Below, one piece after another: positions 57,101 through 63,400 of a DNA stretch of 64,000 nt (positions are counted from its first letter, which is position 1; each line of letters starts with the position of its first letter). A program made the translations under genes and the position numbers. The notes beneath the pieces were generated by a model, which was not told where the DNA came from, ran no database searches, and was given only the letters and a program-made list of their open reading frames with translations. The stretch comes from Lanius collurio (lineage: Eukaryota; Chordata; Aves; Passeriformes; Laniidae), in the NCBI GenBank assembly GCA_020086605.1, contig JACBWW010000015.1:20457085-20521084 (forward strand), given 5' to 3'.

Positions 57101-57403
57101 TGACTACAGCTGTTCCAAATATTCAGGTATTTACCTGTGTTTGTTGCTACTGGAATGTTACAGACAAATGGGTTAAAAAACCCACAAAACTCAAGAGAGT
57201 CAATCTAGCAGCCTACTGCTTGAGTCAGTCTTTCTGCCACATTTTAATTCGTTGATCTTGTATGATTTAAAATTTGAAAGGTCCATACAACTTACTGTTT
57301 TGTGCCAAAGCTTGAAGCAGACAGTCCAAGCATCCCTCCAAGCTATCTGCTGTGCTGTCAGTGGATGTTATCTTCAGCTTTTTCAGGGCTTCACTTAAAT
57401 TAT
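2..57403 (-). CDS. RAP1GDS1: RAP1GDS1 (SmgGDS), exons 2-15 of the coding region; exon 1 lies outside the window
   Basis: This is the Rap1 GTPase-GDP dissociation stimulator, a cytosolic and nuclear protein built almost entirely of armadillo repeats. It binds small GTPases with a polybasic C-terminus, acts as an exchange factor for RhoA/RhoC, and chaperones prenylated and unprenylated GTPases (family knowledge). Fourteen exons on the minus strand, each with AG acceptor and GT donor, translate without interruption into a protein closely matching the mammalian orthologue. Recognisable stretches include DNLSEALKKLKI, NPCVDAGLIPPLVQLL, GVIPTLVKLLGIHCQNAAL, EQFAYTNIAEELVKLFKKQ and ANFARN. Exon lengths sum to 1820 nt; adding the 7 coding bases expected in exon 1 gives 608 residues plus stop, the length of the long isoform. 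Every intron in the coding region is phase 1 except intron 12, which is phase 0. The start codon and promoter are not visible. I see no frameshift or premature stop, so the gene looks functional. Confidence 0.97.
989..1001. repeat. Poly(T) tract
   Basis: There are thirteen consecutive T on the plus strand, about 120 bases before the CR1 fragment. It is a simple homopolymer. Confidence 0.9.
1125..1236 (+). mobile_element. CR1 LINE, truncated 3' end (sense on plus strand)
   Basis: The segment resembles the 3' terminus of avian CR1 elements. It contains GACTGATCCAATCCTGTGCC, then GCAGGGAGGTTGGACCACTG and GGTCCCTTCCAACCTGACCC, followed by ATTCTGTGA. CR1 copies end in short repeats of that octamer type. 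Only the last ~110 bases remain, as is usual for 5'-truncated copies. It lies antisense to RAP1GDS1 inside intron 14. The 5' boundary is approximate. Confidence 0.85.
3269..3397 (-). CDS. RAP1GDS1: RAP1GDS1 exon 14 (residues ~524-566)
   Basis: The exon has 129 nt, phase 1 in and out, acceptor cttgtatttcag and donor gtgagt. It encodes TAEKDLENAQLVQILHRLLS, then DDRSAPEIKYNSMVLICALIGS. The codon split across the exon 13/14 junction reads GTC (Val), where mammals have Gly (ELGTAEKD becomes ELVTAEKD). Other changes are conservative (Asn-Ala-Gln for Ser-Ala-Lys, Ile for Met in CALMGS). Confidence 0.95.
3398..4666 (-). other. RAP1GDS1: RAP1GDS1 intron 13
   Basis: This is a phase 1 intron of 1269 bases. 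It has chance open frames on both strands near 4195-4530, none with homology I recognise. No repeat was identified. Confidence 0.9.
4667..4793 (-). CDS. RAP1GDS1: RAP1GDS1 exon 13 (residues ~482-523)
   Basis: The exon has 127 nt, entering in phase 0 and leaving in phase 1, acceptor ttattttag and donor gtgagt. It encodes DVIRTIVQSGGIKHLVTMAT, then SEHVIMQNEALVALALIAALEL. This is an armadillo repeat near the C-terminus, with the loop QSGGIKHLV and helix-3 sequence NEALVALALIAAL. Confidence 0.97.
4794..7666 (-). other. RAP1GDS1: RAP1GDS1 intron 12 (the only phase 0 intron)
   Basis: This is a phase 0 intron of 2873 bases between the Lys ending exon 12 and the Asp starting exon 13. It is AT-rich with no recognisable repeat or gene. 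Confidence 0.9.
7667..7806 (-). CDS. RAP1GDS1: RAP1GDS1 exon 12 (residues ~435-481)
   Basis: The exon has 140 nt, entering in phase 1 and leaving in phase 0, acceptor tcatgtag and donor gtaagt. It encodes EAAEQLGKNVKLVERLVEWC, then EAKDHAGVMGESNRLLSALI and RHSKSK. The segment is unchanged from the mammalian protein as far as I can recall. It is one of only two internal exons (with exon 13) whose removal alone would shift the frame. Confidence 0.97.
7807..8785 (-). other. RAP1GDS1: RAP1GDS1 intron 11
   Basis: This is a phase 1 intron of 979 bases. Nothing further was identified. Confidence 0.9.
8786..8911 (-). CDS. RAP1GDS1: RAP1GDS1 exon 11 (residues ~393-434)
   Basis: The exon has 126 nt, phase 1 in and out, acceptor attcatgcag and donor gtaaaa. 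The donor is weak at the +5 position. It encodes VNKAKMLSAGVAEAVLKFLR, then SEMPPVQFKLLGTLRMLIDAQ. This is one armadillo repeat with the SAGVAEAVLKFL helix pair. Sequence differs from mammals only conservatively (Ala for Thr in AGVTEAV, Arg for Lys in FLKSEM). Confidence 0.96.
8912..10471 (-). other. RAP1GDS1: RAP1GDS1 intron 10
   Basis: This is a phase 1 intron of 1560 bases. It contains a zero-length-exon-like motif (acceptor directly followed by donor) with its junction at 9694/9695 on the minus strand. Otherwise it appears unique. Confidence 0.9.
10472..10606 (-). CDS. RAP1GDS1: RAP1GDS1 exon 10 (residues ~348-392)
   Basis: The exon has 135 nt, phase 1 in and out, acceptor ctcgcacag and donor gtaagc. 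It encodes GNCIHMVDNGIVQKLMDLLD, then RHVEDGNVTVQHAALSALRNLAIP. This is a canonical armadillo repeat, with VDNGIV before helix 2 and ALSALRNLAIP as helix 3 with its ladder Asn. It is nearly identical to the mammalian orthologue, with Gln in place of Glu in GIVEKL. Confidence 0.97.
10607..10998 (-). other. RAP1GDS1: RAP1GDS1 intron 9
   Basis: This is a phase 1 intron of 392 bases, with nothing else visible. Intron 8 (11131-11393, 263 bases) is likewise featureless. Confidence 0.9.
10999..11130 (-). CDS. RAP1GDS1: RAP1GDS1 exon 9 (residues ~304-347)
   Basis: The exon has 132 nt, phase 1 in and out, acceptor tttaccccag and donor gtaaga. It encodes ESMQKLFEGGKGSVFQRVLS, then WIPSNSHQLQLAGALAIANFARN. 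The AGALAIANFARN helix carries the Asn residues that line the concave GTPase-binding face in armadillo proteins of this type. Intron 8 that precedes it is only 263 bases, the shortest in the gene. Confidence 0.96.
11394..11537 (-). CDS. RAP1GDS1: RAP1GDS1 exon 8 (residues ~256-303)
   Basis: The exon has 144 nt, phase 1 in and out, acceptor tattttccag and donor gtaagt. It encodes DVIKLQLVEAGLVECLLEIV, then QKTVDSDKEDDIAELKTASD and LMVLLLLG. The acidic loop SDKEDD between the two helical halves is a feature of the family's central repeats. The LMVLLLLG helix runs into the DESMQKLF start of the next exon. Confidence 0.96.
11538..14012 (-). other. RAP1GDS1: RAP1GDS1 intron 7
   Basis: This is a phase 1 intron of 2475 bases. 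On the coding strand it begins gtgaga followed by a T10 tract (14005-13996). The remainder is AT-rich with plus-strand chance open frames around 11.55-12.46 kb. Confidence 0.9.
13996..14005 (-). promoter_or_regulatory. U-rich tract just downstream of the exon 7 donor
   Basis: Ten consecutive T on the transcribed (minus) strand begin about eight bases after the exon 7 GT. U-rich stretches at this position recruit TIA-1-type proteins and strengthen weak donors (established for other genes). The role here is inferred. Confidence 0.35.
14013..14138 (-). CDS. RAP1GDS1: RAP1GDS1 exon 7 (residues ~214-255)
   Basis: The exon has 126 nt, phase 1 in and out, acceptor tttgcttcacag and donor gtgaga. It encodes ESSKEQFAYTNIAEELVKLF, then KKQIEHDKKEMIFEVLAPLAEN, an armadillo unit of the central solenoid. 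A run of ten T on the coding strand follows the donor within ten bases, which could help a suboptimal donor through U-rich binding proteins (inference). Confidence 0.97.
14139..16463 (-). other. RAP1GDS1: RAP1GDS1 intron 6
   Basis: This is a phase 1 intron of 2325 bases. It contains an isolated donor-like GTAAGTG on the minus strand at about 16.29 kb with only a pyrimidine tract ahead of it. No repeat was recognised. Confidence 0.9.
16464..16592 (-). CDS. RAP1GDS1: RAP1GDS1 exon 6 (residues ~171-213)
   Basis: The exon has 129 nt, phase 1 in and out, acceptor tttttatgtag and consensus donor gtaagt. It encodes DTLQSQLINMGVIPTLVKLL, then GIHCQNAALTEMCLVAFGNLAEL. This is one armadillo repeat with the loop Gly before helix 2 (NMGVIPTLVKLL) and the helix-3 Asn in FGNLAEL. 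It is very close to the mammalian sequence; DTLQSQ replaces DSLQAQ. Confidence 0.97.
16730..16793. repeat. Imperfect 33-base tandem direct repeat
   Basis: TTGAGATATGAACTCGTAAT at 16730 recurs as TTGAGATATGGACTTCTAAT at 16763, each followed by TCTt/cxTTGxTCC-like sequence. The two copies differ at a few positions. This is a local duplication of no known function. Confidence 0.75.
17996..18052 (-). CDS. RAP1GDS1: Candidate alternative cassette exon of RAP1GDS1 (57 nt), intron 5
   Basis: On the minus strand a 57-base segment lies between an acceptor (tcataattttcactaaag) and a consensus donor (CTG followed by gtaagt). It is phase 1 in and out like the flanking exons. Spliced after exon 5 it reads without stops as DHDSVEEVIPPPKKGNSVT, 19 extra residues, and then continues in frame into exon 6 (DTLQSQLINMG). 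The insertion point is the loop before the exon 6 armadillo repeat. I do not recognise this peptide from the standard mammalian isoforms. The acceptor pyrimidine tract is moderate. It could be a chance open segment. Confidence 0.45.
19702..19794 (-). CDS. RAP1GDS1: Candidate alternative cassette exon of RAP1GDS1 (93 nt, or 51 nt with an internal acceptor), intron 5
   Basis: A stop-free minus-strand segment ends at a good donor (TTTTAG followed by gtaggt). With the acceptor aaataaag at 19795-19796, preceded by a branch-point-like ttactaaaa, it is 93 nt. With the acceptor ctctttggag the boundary is 19752 and it is 51 nt. Both forms enter and leave in phase 1. The encoded peptide ends VSMCVTEGHGAIEIQVL; the longer form adds VLNLGYSPQILLFG ahead of it. 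It joins in frame to the 17996-18052 candidate (giving ...IEIQVLDHDSVEE...) or directly to exon 6. The composition looks coding rather than random, but the long form's acceptor has a poor pyrimidine tract. Expression is unproven. Confidence 0.4.
   Translation of the reverse strand, partial: FSIWDILLRSYSLEFPCVSPKDMEPLKFKF
24375..24521 (-). CDS. RAP1GDS1: RAP1GDS1 exon 5, the alternatively used armadillo exon (residues ~122-170)
   Basis: The exon has 147 nt (49 codons), phase 1 in and out. It encodes EGRNAVDHAGGAHIVVDHLR, then SLCSKTDPASEKLL and TVFCGMLMNYSNEN. In mammals this 49-residue armadillo unit is present in SmgGDS-607 and absent from SmgGDS-558. The long form favours unprenylated GTPases and the short form prenylated ones (established knowledge). 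The acceptor is good (ttctttgttttacag), but the donor reads gtaaac, weaker than those of the neighbouring exons. That fits regulated skipping here. The exon is 49 codons exactly, so skipping keeps frame. Confidence 0.96.
26023..26055 (-). CDS. RAP1GDS1: Candidate 33-nt microexon of RAP1GDS1, intron 4
   Basis: On the minus strand a strong acceptor (ttccttttgtttcag) is followed 33 bases later by a strong donor (GGAT followed by gtgagt). The segment enters and leaves in phase 1 and is open, adding PLQQCLLRHQG between exon 4 (ICYDS) and exon 5 (EGRNAVD). The size and splice-site quality resemble neural microexons. However, isolated good splice-site pairs of this size also arise by chance in a 12.6-kb intron. 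Confidence 0.25.
26510..26525. repeat. Poly(A) tract, 16 bases
   Basis: This is an uninterrupted run of sixteen A on the plus strand. No retroposon body was recognised immediately upstream. Confidence 0.9.
26859..26878. repeat. Perfect inverted repeat, 8-base arms and 4-base loop
   Basis: CCTCAGGA and TCCTGAGG flank TCCC. The short hairpin could form in DNA or RNA of either strand. Confidence 0.7.
29017..29055 (-). CDS. RAP1GDS1: Candidate 39-nt microexon of RAP1GDS1, intron 4
   Basis: A minus-strand acceptor (gttttattcttacag) is followed after 39 bases by a consensus donor (TTAC followed by gtaagtg). The segment is phase 1 in and out with no stop, encoding LFRQEKKMQTHSL between exons 4 and 5. 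It is not part of the standard isoforms I know. Support is splice-site geometry and frame only. Confidence 0.2.
30800..31090. other. GC-rich patch of unknown nature inside intron 4
   Basis: This segment of about 290 bases is clearly richer in G and C than its surroundings and open in two minus-strand frames (106 and 64 codons). The proteins match nothing I recognise. It may be an old repeat or a conserved noncoding element. Confidence 0.3.
36895..36905. repeat. Poly(A) tract, 11 bases
   Basis: Eleven A on the plus strand are followed by CCCCAAAACC. Confidence 0.85.
37171..37296 (-). CDS. RAP1GDS1: RAP1GDS1 exon 4 (residues ~80-121)
   Basis: The exon has 126 nt, phase 1 in and out, acceptor ttggcag and donor gtgagt. 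It encodes EFMRNPCVDAGLIPPLVQLL, then NCKDQEVLLQTGRALGNICYDS. This is a complete armadillo repeat ending in the helix-3 pattern GRALGNICYD, whose Asn is the usual armadillo ladder residue. It is the last exon before the alternatively used exon 5. Its final base C pairs with AT from exon 5 (His) or AT from exon 6 (also His), so skipping exon 5 does not change the junction residue. Confidence 0.96.
37297..42217 (-). other. RAP1GDS1: RAP1GDS1 intron 3
   Basis: This is a phase 1 intron of 4921 bases. It contains a CR1 copy (38174-38585), purine-rich sequence around 39.7-40.3 kb, and a basic plus-strand open frame at 41207-41473 that I do not recognise. Confidence 0.9.
38174..38585 (-). mobile_element. 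CR1 LINE, 3' portion (sense on minus strand)
   Basis: The plus strand shows the complement of a CR1 3' end. It starts with CACAGAATCAG (the tail complement), then GACTGGAAGGGACCA, CATCTGGTCCAACC, GCTGAACAGGCCCAGCTCCC and GCAGCCTTACCAGGGCTGAG, ending near AGAGGGACAAG. The order matches the avian CR1 3' region read backwards, so the element runs on the minus strand, in the same direction as the gene. It is 5'-truncated at about 410 bases with no reverse transcriptase coding. It looks diverged from consensus, suggesting an old insertion. Confidence 0.92.
42218..42340 (-). CDS. RAP1GDS1: RAP1GDS1 exon 3 (residues ~39-79)
   Basis: The exon has 123 nt, phase 1 in and out, with a T-rich acceptor (tttttcag) and donor gtgagg. 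It encodes TETSEKIQKSGVLQVF, then ASLLTPQSSCTAKV and ANIIAEVARN. This is an early armadillo unit, with the SxLLTP loop and the NIIAEVA helix typical of the family. Compared with the mammalian protein as I know it, the changes are conservative (for example Gly-Val-Leu-Gln-Val for Gly-Ile-Leu-Gln-Leu, and Arg for Lys in AEVAKN). Confidence 0.96.
42831..42876. repeat. Short imperfect direct repeat
   Basis: CTTGGACTCTTATATTCTA at 42831 recurs as CTTGGACTCTATATTCTA at 42859. It is part of a CT/AT-rich low-complexity stretch reaching about 42895. Confidence 0.7.
43353..43358. repeat. Target-site duplication, left copy (ACTCTT)
   Basis: This is an exact match to 43811-43816 on the other side of the LTR. 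Confidence 0.85.
43359..43810 (+). mobile_element. Solo LTR of an endogenous retrovirus (ERVK/alpha-beta type likely)
   Basis: This 452-base GC-rich element begins TGTTGCGG and ends CCCCCCACA, the TGT...ACA termini expected of an LTR. It is flanked by a perfect six-base target-site duplication ACTCTT (43353-43358 and 43811-43816). An AATAAA polyadenylation signal lies at 43607-43612 on the plus strand, about 55% into the element, fixing its orientation. Six-base duplications are typical of alpha/betaretrovirus-like (ERVK) elements. No internal gag, pol or env sequence is adjacent, so it is a recombined single LTR. It sits antisense to RAP1GDS1 in intron 2. Confidence 0.85.
43607..43612 (+). 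terminator. LTR polyadenylation signal AATAAA
   Basis: It lies within the solo LTR, in the position expected for the U3/R polyadenylation signal. It is on the plus strand, so it would not terminate RAP1GDS1 transcripts. Confidence 0.65.
43811..43816. repeat. Target-site duplication, right copy (ACTCTT)
   Basis: This is an exact match to 43353-43358. An undamaged pair argues for a fairly recent insertion. Confidence 0.85.
48120..48174. repeat. (TAA)n microsatellite and nearby T11 tract
   Basis: TAATAATAATAAT at 48120-48133 is followed 30 bases later by eleven T (48164-48174). Confidence 0.75.
49411..49474. repeat. 40-base direct repeat
   Basis: GAAATGCAATACAGAAGCAA recurs 40 bases later as GAAATGCAATACAGAGGCAA. 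It is an isolated duplication in intron 2. Confidence 0.75.
57296..57403 (-). CDS. RAP1GDS1: RAP1GDS1 exon 2 (residues ~3-38)
   Basis: The exon has 108 nt, entering and leaving in phase 1. The acceptor is ...caagcag and the donor is gtaagt. It encodes DNLSEALKKLKI followed by STDSTADSLEGCLDCLLQAL, the N-terminal helical region ahead of the first well-formed armadillo repeats. The first two bases complete an Asp codon whose first base must come from exon 1, consistent with the Met-Ala-Asp start known in mammals. No ATGGCAG followed by a donor was found on the minus strand between this exon and the window end, so intron 1 is longer than 6.6 kb. Confidence 0.95.
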
Positions 57404-60400
57404 CTGCTTGATAAACAGAAAAGAAAGAAAGAAATCAGTGTCCTCATTGAGTAACAACGCTATAGTGTTGAATGTAAATAGTTAGTATAAAGTAAACAGT
57501 TCCTGTATCAATGAAGAAGACATGTATGGTCTGTGTTCTGAGGATACAAAAAGCCTGGAGTCAAAGGTTATAGATTAACTTAAACTTTTCAAATTTATAT
57601 ATACATTTACCATTTTGCATCTGAGAACAGGATGTCACAGCACTTGCTTTATGAAATGCCACTGAACAGCAATTTATCCATCAATATTTTCTCAGCCTTG
57701 CTGGTACAGAAAACTAGCAGCCATTTCTTTGCTTCTCCCCTTGAGCACAGAAATAAAATAGAATGGAAATAAAATAGAATGGAAATAAGCATATCTTAAT
57801 CTCCTTTATCAATAGAGTCAAAGTAATTAAAAAAGCCAATTTCTGCATGCTGTGTAGGCTTCCATCTTGACTATTCACAGATGCCTAGTGCTAAGCCTTG
57901 TAAGAATTATGTCATTTTCCACCACAATGTTACAAGCATCATTGTTAGTATGAATTGTGTTAACTCTTTAAATTCAACTGACCCATAGAAACAGATGACA
58001 TCTTCTTGAAATAAGAAAGTTCTGTTGTAGATTTCAGGTAATTAACTCTTCCCTTTTCAAAAAAATCCCACCACCATCCAAATACAAATGACACTACATC
58101 ATTCTCAAAAGACACAATTTTCCCAGTAAAGGCTGGGGTAGTAGGATCTTTACCATTTTGAGGATTCCATCTACTCATGAGCAAGGTTCAAGCGCTGGCA
58201 GCTGCAGCCTGAGCCTCTGGTAAGCCCACTGATGACTAACCTCACTCTGAATGGACGGACTACTCTTCTAAAAATGAGTGCTGATTCAGTTTCCATGCCA
58301 ACTCTGACAGTAAGGAGAAAGTGTTACTCCAAACAAATAATGCTATATAGTGTCTCACTGTATTTTGTTCCCAGTGGCTGATGGAAGAGCCTTGATGCAA
58401 GCCCAACACAGCCATAGGTGGTGTTTCTTTTCAGTGTATCACTGGTATCTTCTGAGCCTGACTGGCAGCCAGTGCTGCCTTTGAGCTTCACACCAGCGTA
58501 GGAAGCCCCCTCCAGAGGTGAGCTGGAACCTGCTGTGCTTTGCCTTCTCCTCACTTGCCTACATATGGGATGGTGCAAAGGAAAGGACTGGAGACACAAA
58601 AGGCATCTCATGAAGAGGACAGAATCTCACTCCTGGAGCTGCTTTGCTTCTTAGCCAAAGCTGTGGCTTTTGGTCCACCTCCAGTTTTTATTAGCATATG
58701 CTTTTGTAGTTCAGTATCTCATAGAGAAAAAGGTAAGATACTTAATTTTTTAAGGGCTCAGTATTTAGACATGAAATTGATTATTTGTCTCTATGATCAG
58801 GCAGTTATTTTGTCTATTCAGTAATGAACATGTTCTTAGCAAAACTATAGCCAGCAGTGTCAGTAGTCCTAAATGCAGCCAGCCAGCAGCATGCTGGCAA
58901 CTCTGCAAAAGCCCTTTGGGCAACCACACTTGGTTGTGGCTCCTTGATATCTTAAAAAGCTTCCTCCCTACTACCTCTTCACTATGCTGAACTGCCACCT
59001 TCTGGAGCAAGCTATCAGGGAAAAAAACCCCTAAATTTTATTCCCCCTCATACATTACTCTCTAGCAGGGTTACTGCAGCACTTTTTTTGAATCACATTC
59101 AGCCAACATAAAGTTGAACATGCACTGCAAAGTCTCATTGCTTAAATACATTATTCAGGAGGTACCACTGGAATTTGTCAATTCTCACAGGTGTAGGGTA
59201 CTCAATGACCAGCCCCAGTACCACAATTAACATTGTGCATTCCACCTCCTCTTATCCCTCCTTCACCTGAATCCTTCTCATATACTTCTCTTCAGTTTTC
59301 TGCTAATACTGCACTAATTCTTTTCCCTCCTTACAGGCATCTCATCTCCTTGTATATTCACACACTTTGAAGCTTTAGCAACATTTACAGTAAGAAGATT
59401 CAATCTACTATACATATAAAAAGCAAGGGTTCCTATAATCTGGGGAAGAAGAAGATGCAAAGATAAGAAATTCAGTGTCACACCAGATTTTGCAGACTGT
59501 GAACAGAGGCTATTATTAGAGAGCACATCCAGACTTTATTTCTCTCTTACATCCTCTTCTACTTCACTTGTGCTCAATAAATCACAAGATCCCACTTATT
59601 ATTTCATTTTCCTGTGCAGAGATGAGTGCTTTATATCAAATACTTGTTACTTTTCACTCCATGCCCCATCAGAGCCTGCAATAGCATTAGGAAAGTCTCT
59701 CCAGTCTATTTTCCTACCTCCTCTTTCTGCTCAGTGCCATGTGTATTCTAATACTACACAATTACAGATGATATGCAAAATTAGGAATTTTGGGCAAAAT
59801 TTTTCAAATGTGACTATCCAAATATTTCATTCCCTAGGACAAATAACTCAATTTTTTATGGCATCAAGAATGTGCACATCCCACTGACACACACGGACAT
59901 TTAACTGCAACTTTAGACGCAGTTCAACTATCAACGGGCGCTTGTGGCAATGGTACATTGTGGCCATACTACTTTTAAAATATCTTATGAAACTATGTTG
60001 CACTGTGTGACAAATTGCCATTCCACTAGGCATACTTGTATGCTGTATTTTTAAAATAACATAACAATAGAGATTAATTTAGAAATCATATGCATAAAAT
60101 GTGCTTTGAAAATAAATTACAGTAATCCTTGATTTTCTAATAAGCCTACAACTCTAAACTTCTTGCAGCTGGATACTTAATCACTCTGTGCTAGAGAAGA
60201 AAACACAGTAAGAATAATGTAGAAACAACAGATCTCTTGAAACAATGTCAGAAGGCCAAGAGTAGAGAGGGAAGAAACCATCCTTCAAGAAAGAACTTAT
60301 TTGCTCATTTTGGTATTTCCTGTCCTAGTCCGTCTCCTTTCTAAAGGAGTTGATACCTTGAAAGACACAGTTACTTTTGAAACCCAAGAATTTGGACATG

Positions 60401-63400
60401 TGCAAATACATCCTCAGCAGATTCAGAGGTCTGGTTATCTTTTAATCTTTTTTTTCTTTTGTTGTCTTGAAAAGAACAAACCCTTATAGTCTGAGATGAC
60501 ACGGACAGGGATTTTCAGAGAGAACTGCTGCAGTGTTTCAGAAGGCTCTCACCATATAATCACACAAGGCTTCCCGACTCCTGCTGTTTCAGTTGTCCTA
60601 AACCCATTGTTTAAGGAAGAAGCTGCAAACACTTCTCTTCCAAGTACAAAACCCCTGTTGTTTTCTTGTGATCATCTCCTGCTTACTTTTGTGTCTCTTT
60701 CTCTCCATCTATAGAAGCTGTTTCCAGTAGGCTTGTTGCTGCACAGGCTGATCAGATTCTCAGCAATAAAACCCCATCAAATAAAAGCAATACAAGGAAT
60801 TTTTTTGGCTGAGTATCAGAGAAACATGAATAGATATATTTTGTCAACATGCAAGTCATGTGAAAGCTCACATTAGTTAGCAAGATCTAAGAGGGCAAGA
60901 TTATGATGGTAAAGGTAAAGTTGGCTAGTAATGTCCCTATGGTACAGCTGGTCAACAATGTGGTATCATGTGGTGTATTTGTGAGGCATCAAGTCTGAAG
61001 TTCAACAAAAGTATCAACTATTTTGTTGATGACCCTAAGCACAGGGAGTCTCTCATACTTACATCTGGCTTAATGTATGGCTTTCAGAAAAATTAGTTAT
61101 TTTATCTGGACAAAAAGCTCTGAATCCCACAGATGCTAATCCTATATATCCTAATGTTACAAACTGGTAAATTAGGAAGTAGAGTCTGCCAAGAGCTGTC
61201 ACACCTGTCTGGCCCATTCCACCTACAGTTGCATTTTGTTTTCACTAATAACTATTCCAGCACAAACACTCATAAAAAAATGAGGCAGTTTAAATACTTT
61301 GATTACCCACATTGCTTTTTGGTAGTACAGTACTATTACTATCTCTTGCAACCTTTTGCTATCTCTTGTGCAGGCATTTTTATGGAGAAAATTAGTCAGA
61401 AATTAACATTAGTGAATGTTTTAATACTCCATTTCATTTCACTGTACTCTTTTTTTCTGAGAGCTTTTCTGTGACTCATTCCTATTTGCTGTCACTGTTT
61501 TGTTTTATACAGAAGAACTGTTCTTTCATCTAGTAAAAATTTGGTAGTTGATCAGCTTTGTTTATGGTCAGGGCCACGGGAGTGGTGGTTAGACTGCAAA
61601 AAGTTTGACAAGGTACCCAACAGTCTTTCTAGTAATGAAGCTTCTGAGGGTAAGAACCTACTTGCCAATTTTGCTGTGTCCACAGCATCTTCAGCCAAAT
61701 CACAGGAAAAGCCCTGTTTCCAAGAGTGATGTTAATAAAATAATTAGAATGTCTCAGCTGAGTACTTAGATGGTCAGCTTTTGTCTAGACTGTTTTTCAT
61801 ATAACATTTTTCCAGTATAGATATTTTCCCTACTAAGACCTTGAACATATCATTAACACTGACTGTATCTTTTGACTGACACTTCGTAGACTGTTATTAT
61901 TAAAGAGACTATTACATTATACATGCAACTTAACAGATAAGGAATTAAAAATTAATAGATAATGAAATGAGACCTACTGAAACATGCTGATCAGATAAAA
62001 AAAGAAGTTCTGCTATTGCAGGGATGGAGGCTGTATAAACATCTGACCATCTGGAGTCTGTTCCACTGCCTCTCAGGAAACAATGAGATGCCAAGCAGAA
62101 GGAATGGTGCCATTTTATGGGTCTCCTTGTGTTATAATAGCATAAATGTCTTGAAAATATAAGTGCGTACATGCACATGGGCTAGACTGCAGAAGCTACT
62201 TCATTTTCTTGTACAGACTTGAATTTACCAGAATTTCAGTCCAAACTAACCCATGGGGGCAACCCACCCCAGGCTTGTAATTTTTGACAAAAAGCGCATT
62301 CTGAGGTGATATTATTTGAGAACCTGACACAAAGATCACATAATCCATTTGGGTGAGATTTATATATTTGGCCTTAATTAGTTTTTGCAGCAGAAAGCCC
62401 AGCAGCTGGTGAAATCTGTAGCACAACGCTGGTCTTTAATGACCCCAGATGCTACTTTCCCCAAAGAAAACAGAAGACTGGTGCAAAATTATGAGAGCTG
62501 TTTAGCTTCCAGGACACTGAATATGCTGGCAGAAATGTACAGGTCCCTTTTGAACCTATTACACTGAGACACTTCCTCTTGGGTAATTTTTCAGAAGATA
62601 CCTATCCCACGCCAATGTTCACATTGACATGCAAAATATTCCAAATACAGAGTTTATTGAGGACAGAAGAATCTTGTTCTCATGTTCAGCCCGTTGCCAA
62701 AAAATACTCCATCCCCTCCTGTCTTTTTAGCAGCTGCCCTCAAGTGCTCCCAAGTGTACAATGTTTTCTGTCAAACCACCCAAACCCATCATTAGAGACA
62801 ACTCTTTGCTCCTAGCCCATGGAGGAATTTTTTAAACCTGGCATCTAATCAGGAGGTATCTATATGCTGTCAGAGGGCAGCAGTGAAGAATTAGTTTTTG
62901 ATTAGTAATGTCAGGAGATCTGGTACAGACAGACAAGATCAACATCTTAATCAGGAAAGAACTTTTTCAAAAAAACCAGAGGCCTGTTTCAGTCCTACCA
63001 TGTTCACTGAGGTGGGTTAATGCTTTTTTCCCAACAAATTTTCTAGTTCCAGGGATATAATGATGGATCATTAACTGCAGGGCTCCTTCTGCAACCTGTT
63101 TTTTTACGTAGGTACATTTGCTCTACTTTTCTAGCATAGTAACTAATTTTAATGAGAGTGTCTATTTTTGACAGCAGTTCAGCTGCTTCATTCTTAAACA
63201 CTTTCTGAATCTTAGATATAGGCCATCTGGTCTTAGAGACTTGTTACTCTTTCATTTATCCACTTTCTTCTGCATCTGTTCTTCTGACATGGAGCTTCAT
63301 TTTTATTACCTGAAAATACTGACACATGATGACTCACTACCACCTGAGCACTAAGCTACCTAATTAGTTTTGGTAATTATCAGGTCAGCCTATACACAAG

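Larger units (their letters stand above)
42341..57295 (-). other. RAP1GDS1: RAP1GDS1 intron 2
   Basis: This is a phase 1 intron of 14955 bases, the largest complete one here. It contains a TTGGACTCT-type tandem duplication (42831-42876), the solo LTR (43359-43810) and a TAA run with T11 (48120-48174). A 40-base-spaced direct repeat lies at 49411-49474. The rest appears to be unique AT-rich sequence. Confidence 0.9.

Noticed and set aside
56739..57176. 145-codon plus-strand open frame
   Set aside because: No homology is recognised. It runs antisense within intron 2 and its composition looks like AT-rich chance translation.
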